Positions 25,530-32,456 of a stretch of DNA of 64,000 nucleotides are shown here, one piece after another; within the stretch, counting starts at the first letter, position 1; each line of letters opens with the position of its first letter. The stretch comes from Aridibaculum aurantiacum (GTDB taxonomy: Bacteria > Bacteroidota > Bacteroidia > Chitinophagales > Chitinophagaceae), in contig NZ_JAFEWC010000001.1 in NCBI RefSeq assembly GCF_017355875.1, forward strand, positions 248,001-312,000, given 5' to 3'. The position numbers were made by a program, and so were the translations under genes. The notes beneath the pieces are model-generated. The model was not told where the DNA came from. It did no database searches and worked only from the letters and a program-made list of their open reading frames with translations.

Positions 25530-25640
25530 CCGGCAGTTGTAACTCCGGTTGAACATCGTTGCGCCTGCCCCGCTTATTGCGGGGACGCAGTCCGTTCATC
25601 GGCAACCCCCGGGTTGAGCCAAGGGTTCAATTCTTTAACC
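25530..25640. repeat. GC-rich structured intergenic element, possible REP-like repeat
   Basis: Between the LOG and glutathione peroxidase genes the base composition jumps to high GC. A hairpin CCGG-(C)-AGTT-GT-AACT-CCGG spans 25530-25548, CCCCGC-TTATT-GCGGGG spans 25568-25584, and flanking CCGGTTG / CAACCCCCGG stretches could pair around it. No reading frame is maintained. It looks like a dispersed palindromic repeat, but only one copy is visible here. Confidence 0.4.
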
Positions 25641-25729
25641 TTAAAGCATGTTGAAGTGTTAGAACTATAACTGCACAGAGATCACGACTATTGTATACCT
25701 ACTGCTGCCACAATTGAAAAAGCTATTGT

Positions 25730-26341
25730 ATGACACAACAAAAAACCATCCGCATCAAAAGACGAATATTCAGGACGATCTACCCCGTACTGCTAAAAGC
25801 AGGTAAAGTGTTTGGTATGAATACCAGCAGCGGGATCAATATAGAAGATGTGGCGCCAGACGCTTCTTTTCACGAATTAAAAGCTTTAGCTAACAATGGC
25901 ACACCCATTAACTTTTCTCAATACAGGGGCAAGAAAGTAATGGTGGTAAATACAGCCTCGCAGTGCGGCTATACTCCACAGCTAAGTGAGCTAAAGAAGC
26001 TGCAGGAATTGTACAGGGGCAAGCTGGAGATCATTGGCTTTCCGTCCAATGATTTTAAAGAACAAGAAAAGGGAACAGATGAACAGATAGCCACCTTCTG
26101 CATCGGCACCTACGGCATCCAGTTTCCGCTGGTGAAGAAGAGCCGGGTTCGTAAAGGAGAAGGACAGCATGAAGTGTTTCAGTGGCTGACACAGAAAGAG
26201 AAGAATGGCTGGAACGACAAGGAGCCAGGTTGGAACTTTACCAAGTACCTGGTGAATGAGCAAGGTATACTGACGCATTATTTTGGTGCAGGTGTTTCAC
26301 CATTAAGTAAACAAGTGATACATGCGCTTGGACTGAAGTAG
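25730..26341 (+). CDS. Glutathione peroxidase family protein (Cys type)
   Basis: 203 residues, about 40 longer at the N-terminus than the usual 160. The extension is basic and amphipathic (KRRIFRTIYPVLLKAGKVFG). Core motifs: VVNTASQCGYTPQ (peroxidatic Cys about residue 79), FPSNDFKEQEKGTDEQI (catalytic Gln kept; the usual PCNQ is PSND), a possible resolving Cys in ATFCIGTYGIQFP, and WNFTKYLV (catalytic Trp-Asn). Reduces hydroperoxides, probably with thioredoxin rather than glutathione as in most bacterial Cys-type members. Stands alone. Confidence 0.92.
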   Translation: MTQQKTIRIKRRIFRTIYPVLLKAGKVFGMNTSSGINIEDVAPDASFHELKALANNGTPINFSQYRGKKVMVVNTASQCGYTPQLSELKKLQELYRGKLEIIGFPSNDFKEQEKGTDEQIATFCIGTYGIQFPLVKKSRVRKGEGQHEVFQWLTQKEKNGWNDKEPGWNFTKYLVNEQGILTHYFGAGVSPLSKQVIHALGLK

Positions 26342-26373
26342 TGTTCTATTTTTTTGTACGGGGAAGTAGATCA

Positions 26374-26928
26374 TTAAGGATATACCTGCTGAAGTTTAAA
26401 CGATACATCAAGGTCATCCAGCTTCACATCTTCTTCCGCTTTGGTGAATTTGAAAGTTGTCCACTCACCACCTTCGCTGCGTTTGTACATGGTGAGCAAC
26501 ATGGTCTCAGGTTCTACTATTAGGTAATACTTAAGCGAAGGGATCTTTGTATAGTCGATATATTTATCTACATAATCGTTTACCTGAGTACTTTCTGATA
26601 CTACTTCTACTATCAGCACAGGCTCTTTCTTGATGTATATATTGTCTTCAGTCTTTTCTTCTTTGGTTACAAACACATCAGGATAATAATACTTGTTTTC
26701 ACCGTGGATCTTGACTTTTACATCGTGTGCGTAAACCTGGTAGCCGCGGGACTTTAGGACTTGCATAAAAAGAAAAGCAATTGCAAGGGCAATCTCATTA
26801 TTGATATCTTTTTCTCCCGGCATTTCAAAAAGTTGACCGTTAAGGAATTCATGACGTGTGGCGGCAGATAGTTCATGCCTGATGTACTCGTCCACGCTAA
26901 AAATCCGGTCTGATGTTGCCATTCGCAT
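26374..26928 (-). CDS. Uma2-family PD-(D/E)XK-type protein (DUF820)
   Basis: 184 residues from the ATG at 26928 (the frame is open to 27021 but the extra segment is unlike the family). Family pattern: FSVDEYIRHELSAATRHEFLNGQLFEMPG, then YYPDVFVTKEE (Asp of the PD motif) and EPVLIVEVVSEST (E-x-K-like EVVSEST), followed by YIDYTKIPSLKYYLIVEPET. Uma2 proteins have a restriction-endonuclease-like fold, occur as scattered orphan genes, and have no firmly known role. The start is preceded by a CAC(T/A)AAG-like repeat array, as is the GxxExxY gene nearby. Confidence 0.9.
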   Translation of the reverse strand: MRMATSDRIFSVDEYIRHELSAATRHEFLNGQLFEMPGEKDINNEIALAIAFLFMQVLKSRGYQVYAHDVKVKIHGENKYYYPDVFVTKEEKTEDNIYIKKEPVLIVEVVSESTQVNDYVDKYIDYTKIPSLKYYLIVEPETMLLTMYKRSEGGEWTTFKFTKAEEDVKLDDLDVSFKLQQVYP

Positions 26929-27021
26929 AGCTGCCCCTTTTATCTCAAATATACAAATATTGCTCCTGCGACAGAAAGCTGCAAAAAGCAAAGGCGTAAA
27001 GAAAACGCTAACAAAAATCAA

Positions 27022-27083
27022 TCTCTTAGTGTTCCTTTACGCCTTTCTTCCTTAGCGCCTCTTCGTGCCTTCGCGACTTTGCT
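27022..27083 (-). repeat. CACNAAG-type repeat array between metH and the Uma2 gene
   Basis: Read on the minus strand, this gap is a string of imperfect units ending in AAG (CGCGAAGG, CACGAAG, CGCTAAGG, GTAAAGG, CACTAAG). The 25 bases at 27051-27075 match 24 of 25 with 31352-31376 in inverted orientation. It ends next to the open frame of the Uma2 gene. Confidence 0.6.
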
Positions 27084-27094
27084 GCTAAAACATC

Positions 27095-29824
27095 CTATGC
27101 ATAATCCAGCACCGGACGCAACCAGCGTTCTACCTCTTCCACCGGCATGTTCTTCCGCTTTGCATAGTCCTCTACCTGGTCTTTATTGATCTTGCCTAAG
27201 CCAAAATATTTGCTTTGCGGATGGGCAAAATACCAACCGCATACACTTGCTGCAGGATACATTGCCAGGCTTTCTGTCAATTCGATTCCTGCATTTTCTG
27301 TAGCATTCAACAATGCAAACAGCTTGTGCTTTTCTGTATGATCAGGGCAGGCAGGATAGCCTGGTGCAGGACGAATACCCTGGTATTCTTCTTTCACCAG
27401 TTGTTCGTTGGTTAGGTCCTCGCCTGGTACGTAGGCCCATAGTTCTTTTCTTGTTTTAGCATGCAGAAGTTCAGCAAAGGCTTCTGCCAGCCGGTCGGCC
27501 AGCGCCTGTAGCATGATCTTGTTGTAATCATCGTGCTGCGATTCAAAGCGTTTGATGTGTTCTTCAATGCCATGAATGGATACAGCGAAAGCACCAATAT
27601 GATCTTGCTTGTTAGTCTCAACCGGAGCGATGAAATCAGCCAGTGACAAGTTCGGTTGTCCTGCCGCTTTCTTGCTTTGCTGGCGCAGGAACTGAAGTGC
27701 TACTTGTTGTGTATCTCCTTGTTCTTTTGTTTCAGCCACCGTAACTGTATCAGCTGCAGTCGCATTGGCCTGCCAGAAACCAACCACTCCTTTTGCCGTC
27801 AGCCACTTCTCATCAATAATCTTTTGCAGCAACGCTTTTGCGTCGTTGTGCAGTTTGGTCGCTTCTTTACCAATTACTTCATCGCTCAGTATCTGCGGGT
27901 ACTTGCCATGCATTTCCCATGCAATGAAGAACGGATGCCAGTCTATGTAAGGTGCAATTTCAGCCAGGTTATAATCGTTGAACACACGCACACCTGTAAA
28001 AGAAGGCGCTGCCGGTTCAAAAGCATTCCAGTCAATCTTCATTTTATTGGCCTGCGCTTCCTCAAATGACAGTAATGATTTAGCTGATCGTTTATTGCCA
28101 AAGTCTTCACGCAGCTTGTCGTATTCTTTGTAGATGCCAGAAAGAAAATCATCCTTCTGCTCTTTGCTGAGCAGGCTGCCTGTAACGGTTACGCTGCGGC
28201 TGGCATCGAGTACGTGCACCACGCCATTTTCATATTCAGGCGCAATTTTTACGGCGGTATGCATCCGGCTGGTGGTGGCACCGCCTATCAGCAATGGCTG
28301 CGTCATATTGCGGCGCTTCATTTCGTGTGCTATGTGCACCATCTCATCTAGTGATGGAGTAATGAGACCACTCAGGCCGATCACATCTACATTTTCTTTC
28401 TGCGCCGTTTCCAGAATTTTATCTGCAGATACCATTACACCAAGGTCGATAATGTCGTAGCCGTTACATCCCAGTACCACACCCACTATATTTTTCCCGA
28501 TGTCGTGTACATCACCTTTTACGGTTGCGAGAAGAATTTTAGCGGCACCTGCCAGCTCTTCATTGGTAGTGCCGGCAGCAAGGTGCGCCTGCTTGCGGTC
28601 TTCTTTTTCCTGCTCAATAAAAGGCGTCAGCACCGCTACAGCTTTTTTCATAACCCTTGCACTCTTTACTACCTGCGGCAGGAACATTTTACCACTGCCA
28701 AACAGGTCACCCACAATATTCATCCCGTCCATCAGCGGACCTTCAATTACATCAAGTGGTTTGGGATATTTCTGACGAGCTTCTTCTGTATCCAGTTCTA
28801 CGTAATCGGTTATTCCATTTACCAGTGAATGCGCCAGTCGTTTCTCTACCGGCTCATTGCGCCATGCTTCATCTCTTACGGTTACTTTTCCTTTTGCTTT
28901 TACTGTTTCGGCAAAATTGATCAGTGCTTCTGTTGCCTGGTTGTTGTCGTTGTTGCGGTTGAGGATCACATCTTCGCACAGGTCGCGCAGTTTGGGTTCT
29001 ATCTCGCTGTACACCTGCAGCTGACCAGCATTTACAATACCCATGTCCATGCCTGCCTGTATGGCATGATAAAGAAATACAGCGTGAATGGCTTCGCGTA
29101 CGTGATCATTGCCGCGGAAGGAGAAGGATACGTTGCTGACACCGCCGCTCACTTTCGCCAGCGGCATTCTTTGTTTTATGACACGTGTTGCTTCTATGAA
29201 ATCTACTGCATAGTTATTATGCTCTTCAATACCTGTTGCTACCGCAAAAATGTTCGGGTCGAAGATGATATCCTGCGGCTCGAAGCCTACCTGTTCGGTT
29301 AATATCTTATATGCGCGTTCGCAGATCTCCACCTTGCGGTCTTTGGTATCGGCCTGACCTACTTCATCGAAAGCCATGACAATGACAGAGGCGCCGTAAG
29401 CCTGGCAGATAAATGCCTGCTCGATGAACTTCTCCTCGCCTTCCTTCATGCTGATGGAGTTGACGATGCACTTGCCCTGCACACACTTCAGGCCGGCTTC
29501 GATGATCTCGAACTTGGAGCTGTCGATCATGATGGGGATTTTGGCGATATCGGGCTCGGCCTGCAGCAGGTTGAGGAAGGTGGTCATGGCGCTGACGCCG
29601 TCGAGAAGGGCGTCGTCCATGTTGACGTCGAGGATCTGTGCGCCGCTTTCTACCTGCTGGCGTGCTACGGAGAGGGCTTCTTCGTAGTTGCCCTCGCGGA
29701 TGAGGCGGGCAAATTTCTTTGAACCGGTCACATTGGTGCGCTCACCTACGTTAACGAAGTTCGTCTCCGGACGGATGGTGAGTGGCTCGAGGCCGGCTAA
29801 GCGTAAGTAGGGTTTGATAACCAT
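27095..29824 (-). CDS. metH: Cobalamin-dependent methionine synthase, folate/B12/activation part
   Basis: 909 residues carrying every MetH module except the homocysteine-binding barrel. The pterin (methyltetrahydrofolate) barrel starts at residue 20 ([17 protein letters not shown]). The B12 cap helices (about 325-415) come next. The Rossmann cobalamin domain has DVHDIGKN with the cobalt-ligating His at 440 and GLSGLITPS near 497. The AdoMet-activation domain, from about residue 600, has [15 protein letters not shown] near 825. The homocysteine half is the next gene upstream; together they add up to about 1,240 residues, the size of one-chain MetH. The split falls in a domain linker, so it is functional rather than a frameshift. 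The 5' third is visibly more GC-rich than the surroundings. Confidence 0.96.
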   Translation of the reverse strand: MVIKPYLRLAGLEPLTIRPETNFVNVGERTNVTGSKKFARLIREGNYEEALSVARQQVESGAQILDVNMDDALLDGVSAMTTFLNLLQAEPDIAKIPIMIDSSKFEIIEAGLKCVQGKCIVNSISMKEGEEKFIEQAFICQAYGASVIVMAFDEVGQADTKDRKVEICERAYKILTEQVGFEPQDIIFDPNIFAVATGIEEHNNYAVDFIEATRVIKQRMPLAKVSGGVSNVSFSFRGNDHVREAIHAVFLYHAIQAGMDMGIVNAGQLQVYSEIEPKLRDLCEDVILNRNNDNNQATEALINFAETVKAKGKVTVRDEAWRNEPVEKRLAHSLVNGITDYVELDTEEARQKYPKPLDVIEGPLMDGMNIVGDLFGSGKMFLPQVVKSARVMKKAVAVLTPFIEQEKEDRKQAHLAAGTTNEELAGAAKILLATVKGDVHDIGKNIVGVVLGCNGYDIIDLGVMVSADKILETAQKENVDVIGLSGLITPSLDEMVHIAHEMKRRNMTQPLLIGGATTSRMHTAVKIAPEYENGVVHVLDASRSVTVTGSLLSKEQKDDFLSGIYKEYDKLREDFGNKRSAKSLLSFEEAQANKMKIDWNAFEPAAPSFTGVRVFNDYNLAEIAPYIDWHPFFIAWEMHGKYPQILSDEVIGKEATKLHNDAKALLQKIIDEKWLTAKGVVGFWQANATAADTVTVAETKEQGDTQQVALQFLRQQSKKAAGQPNLSLADFIAPVETNKQDHIGAFAVSIHGIEEHIKRFESQHDDYNKIMLQALADRLAEAFAELLHAKTRKELWAYVPGEDLTNEQLVKEEYQGIRPAPGYPACPDHTEKHKLFALLNATENAGIELTESLAMYPAASVCGWYFAHPQSKYFGLGKINKDQVEDYAKRKNMPVEEVERWLRPVLDYA

Positions 29825-29837
29825 TTTTATTTTTTTT

Positions 29838-29876
29838 GAACCACAAAGGCACTAAGGGCACTAAGGGTCACAAAGT
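29838..29876 (+). repeat. Left inverted repeat of the GxxExxY cassette
   Basis: Starts GAACCACAAAGGCACTAAG (29838-29856) and continues with two further CAC(T/A)AAG units, ending directly at the GxxExxY stop codon. The first 19 bases match the right-hand copy (inverted) at 17 of 19 positions. It lies 13 bases before the metH ATG. Confidence 0.75.
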
Positions 29877-30266
29877 TTATAGTACTATTCGTTTGATGCC
29901 CTCTTTGATAAGTGGAACATGGAAATTTATTAGGAAGCCTAACCTTTTCTGTGAAAGCTTAAGATAGCTAATCATTTGTGCCTCCCAGACAGGGTGGAAG
30001 TTTTCCTGGGCTTTAAGTTCAATGATAACCAAATCATCTACAAGAATATCTAACCGCAAGCCATCGTCTATTTTTAGGCTATTGTAGATTATAGCCACCT
30101 CTTTTTGTCTTAAGTATGGAATGTCACGATTAGATAACTCATGGCAAAAACACTTTTCGTACACACTTTCAAGCAAGCCAGGCCCAAGAAATTTATGAAT
30201 AGTGTAAGCAACATCTACTATTTGCTTACCTAAACTTTCTTCCCTTACTGATAATGATTGATACAT
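29877..30266 (-). CDS. GxxExxY protein (PD-(D/E)XK_3 family) inside the split metH locus
   Basis: 129 residues, a full-length GxxExxY (TIGR04256/PF13366) protein. The name motif is GPGLLESVYEKCF (G, E and Y of the signature near residues 30-38). The nuclease-like core is GLRLDILVDDLVIIELKA (Asp, then E-x-K near residues 72-87), followed by WEAQMISYLKLSQKRLGFLINF. Catalysis has not been established for the family that I know of. The gene is markedly more AT-rich than the flanking metH halves, and inverted repeats abut both its start and stop, which suggests insertion as a unit. Confidence 0.93.
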   Translation of the reverse strand: MYQSLSVREESLGKQIVDVAYTIHKFLGPGLLESVYEKCFCHELSNRDIPYLRQKEVAIIYNSLKIDDGLRLDILVDDLVIIELKAQENFHPVWEAQMISYLKLSQKRLGFLINFHVPLIKEGIKRIVL

Positions 30267-30267
30267 T

Positions 30268-30305
30268 CTTAGTGCTTCTTTGTGTTCTTGGTGCCTTAGT
30301 GGTTC
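30268..30305 (-). repeat. Right inverted repeat of the GxxExxY cassette
   Basis: On the minus strand it begins GAACCACTAAGGCACCAAG (30305-30287) and runs through CACAAAG and CACTAAG units to within 2 bases of the GxxExxY ATG. It begins 14 bases after the stop of the homocysteine-binding gene. Confidence 0.75.
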
Positions 30306-30319
30306 AATATCTCATCATA

Positions 30320-31327
30320 TTAAACACTCGCCTCAACCACCGGCAATTGCCTTGGCTGAAACTTTGCCACTTCTTCCGCAATATGCTTTATATGATCCGG
30401 TGTGGTGCCGCAGCAGCCGCCGACGATGTTGACATATCCTTCCTTCGCCCACTCTTCGATGATGTGTGCAGTTTCATGTGGCTGCTCGTCGTATTCGCCG
30501 AAGGCGTTGGGCAGGCCGGCGTTGGGATAGGCTGAAGTAAAACACTCTGCTATCTGGCTCAGCTCTTCGATGTGCGGACGCATTTCCGAGGCACCGAGGG
30601 CACAGTTGAGACCAATGCTCAACGGGCGGGCATGGCGGACGCTGTTATAGAATGCTTCCAATGTTTGTCCGCTCAGTGTTCTGCCGGAGGCGTCGGTGAT
30701 GGTGCCGCTGATCATGATCGGCCATTCTTTGCCAACCTTACGGAAATATTGTTTACAGGCGAAAATGGCCGCTTTGGCATTGAGGGTGTCGAAGATGGTT
30801 TCGATCAGGATGATATCCACACCGCCGTCTGTCAGTCCTTTTATCTGTTCGGTGTACGCTTCTACCACTTCGTCGAAAGTGACGGCGCGGTAGCCGGGAT
30901 TATTAACGTCGGGTGACAAGCTGAGTGTTTTATTGAGCGGGCCGATGGCGCCGGCAACAAAGCGCGGTTTACCCGGATCGTTGGCTGTGTATTCATCAGC
31001 GGCGGCGCGGGCACATCGGGCAGAGGCCACATTGAGCTCGTAGGCGAGTGACTGCAAGTCGTAGTCGGCCTGCGCAATGGTGGTGCTGCTGAAGGTGTTG
31101 GTCTCGATGATATCGGCGCCGGCGTCGAGGTACTGTTTGTGAATACCGGTAATGATATCAGGCTGGGTGATGCTGAGTAGGTCGTTGTTTCCTTTCACAT
31201 CGGTGTGCCAGTCTTTGAACCGGTCGCCGCGGTAGTCTGCCTCAGTCAGCTTGTGGCGCTGTATCATGGTGCCCATGGCGCCATCGATGATTAGGATGCG
31301 TTGTTCGAGAAGTTTACGTATGTCCAT
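30320..31327 (-). CDS. Homocysteine-binding half of methionine synthase
   Basis: 335 residues, the S-methyltransferase (homocysteine) barrel of MetH. It begins [18 protein letters not shown] and has [11 protein letters not shown] near residue 72. The three zinc-binding cysteines are present: C242 in GLNCALGA, and C305-C306 in [10 protein letters not shown]. It binds and activates homocysteine as the thiolate; the methyl group comes from the B12 subunit encoded downstream. Split MetH is a recurrent arrangement in Bacteroidota as I recall. Here a 469-base cassette lies between the two genes, raising the question of co-expression. Confidence 0.95.
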   Translation of the reverse strand: MDIRKLLEQRILIIDGAMGTMIQRHKLTEADYRGDRFKDWHTDVKGNNDLLSITQPDIITGIHKQYLDAGADIIETNTFSSTTIAQADYDLQSLAYELNVASARCARAAADEYTANDPGKPRFVAGAIGPLNKTLSLSPDVNNPGYRAVTFDEVVEAYTEQIKGLTDGGVDIILIETIFDTLNAKAAIFACKQYFRKVGKEWPIMISGTITDASGRTLSGQTLEAFYNSVRHARPLSIGLNCALGASEMRPHIEELSQIAECFTSAYPNAGLPNAFGEYDEQPHETAHIIEEWAKEGYVNIVGGCCGTTPDHIKHIAEEVAKFQPRQLPVVEASV

Positions 31328-31340
31328 GTTATGTTTTTTC

Positions 31341-31429
31341 AGCCACTAAGGCGCGAAGGCACGAAGTGGCGCTAAGTATTTTTTGAACCACAGCGGCACG
31401 GCGGCACTGCGTGACACTGCGGACGGTGG
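31341..31429 (+). repeat. CACNAAG-type repeat array upstream of metH
   Basis: CCACTAAGGCGCGAAGGCAC followed by GAAG and GGCGCTAAG units (31343-31376), then a diverged second copy beginning GAACCACAGCGGCACGGCGG (from 31385). The first copy is the inverted partner of 27051-27075, so the arrays bracket the entire metH locus. Confidence 0.6.
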
Positions 31430-31696
31430 TTGATTTCGCGGCCGGCTTGTTGGCTGAATACTATACAGCTGTACAAGTGTGCGACGCAACGGCTGTTGAA
31501 AGCAGTTACTAAAGCCGACTTCATAAAAAAAAATCATTGAACAATAGACGAAAACAAACTGGGGAAGGTGCACAGCGTGGTGTCGTTTATTAGTTCAATG
31601 CGGGCCGGATAAAATCAGCAGGTTGAACAATAAACAAATCCGCCTGCTGAAGTGGAGCAAATGTAGGCCAGAATTCGGTTACAGCAAATTTTACAA
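31430..31696. other. Intergenic region upstream of metH
   Basis: No gene on either strand. I looked for a SAM or cobalamin riboswitch ahead of metH on the minus strand and did not recognise one. A perfect 8-bp inverted repeat TCAGCAGG/CCTGCTGA with a 20-nt loop lies at 31615-31650, and the small palindrome TACAGCTGTA near 31463; either could be an operator or the terminator of the LytTR gene's neighbour, but nothing decides. Confidence 0.3.
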
Positions 31697-32455
31697 TTAG
31701 CCGTCGATCCAGGTTTTGAAATGCGCAGAGCGTTCGGCACTTACGATGGTTTCGTGCTTGCAAGGCGGGTTGAGCTTGATGAGGACCCGAGATTTGCTGT
31801 ACGAGAACATTTCGGTGATGGCATTGAAACAGATGATGAACTGACGGTTGATGCGGAAGAAGTTCTTCGGGTTGAGTAGCGTCTCCAGCTGGTCGAGGTG
31901 ATGATCGACCACGTAACGTTTGTTGTCTTTGGTAACAAGGAAAGTCACTTTGTTCTCGGTGTAGAAGTAGGCGATATCAGTGGTTTCTATGGTTTTGATG
32001 TGTTCGCCATAACGAACAGCAAAGCGCTCTTTGTAAGTGGGTGCAGGTTTTTGCAGGCTTAGTAACAGCTTCTCGATGTTGACTGAAGGCGACTGGACGG
32101 AGAGGTTGTTGAACTTCTGCAAAGCCCGCTGTAGTTCTTCTTTTTTTACCGGCTTCAGTATATAATCGATGCTGTTTACCTTGAATGCCTCCAGCGCATA
32201 TTGATCGTAAGCAGTGATGAAAATGATGGGAGTGGTAACCGTGACCCGCCTGAAGATCTCGAAGCTTTGGCCGTCTGCCAAATGGATGTCGGATAAAATC
32301 AGATCGGGTGAAGGATTTGAACTCAGCCATTGTATGCCTTCAGCGATGCTAGCTAGTGCAGCCAGGATCTTGGCGTCGGGAAGAAGTTCCAGCACCATTT
32401 TGCTGATCCTTCGCACAGCGGCTTCTTCGTCTTCTAAAAGCAGGATGTTTTTCAT
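31697..32455 (-). CDS. LytTR-type response regulator
   Basis: 252 residues: receiver domain (LLLEDEEAAVRR, phosphoacceptor Asp in LILSDIHLADG about residue 55, IIFITAYDQYALEAF, and YILKPVKKEEL) and a C-terminal LytTR DNA-binding domain (RFAVRYGEHIKTIETTDIAY, FYTENKVTFLV, FFRINRQFIICFNAITEM). LytTR proteins bind imperfect direct repeats upstream of targets. It follows its kinase by one base, so the two are certainly co-transcribed. Confidence 0.94.
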   Translation of the reverse strand: MKNILLLEDEEAAVRRISKMVLELLPDAKILAALASIAEGIQWLSSNPSPDLILSDIHLADGQSFEIFRRVTVTTPIIFITAYDQYALEAFKVNSIDYILKPVKKEELQRALQKFNNLSVQSPSVNIEKLLLSLQKPAPTYKERFAVRYGEHIKTIETTDIAYFYTENKVTFLVTKDNKRYVVDHHLDQLETLLNPKNFFRINRQFIICFNAITEMFSYSKSRVLIKLNPPCKHETIVSAERSAHFKTWIDG

Positions 32456-32456
32456 G

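Noticed and set aside
28829-29302. 157-residue plus-strand frame inside metH
   Set aside because: Antisense to conserved MetH barrel sequence; Cys- and Tyr-rich without domain.
27095-31327. Split metH as a pseudogene or frameshift
   Set aside because: Both parts are intact, start and stop cleanly at a domain boundary and keep all catalytic residues.
31328-31696. SAM or cobalamin riboswitch upstream of metH
   Set aside because: I looked on the minus strand for the core motifs and saw none; only a repeat array and an 8-bp inverted repeat are present.
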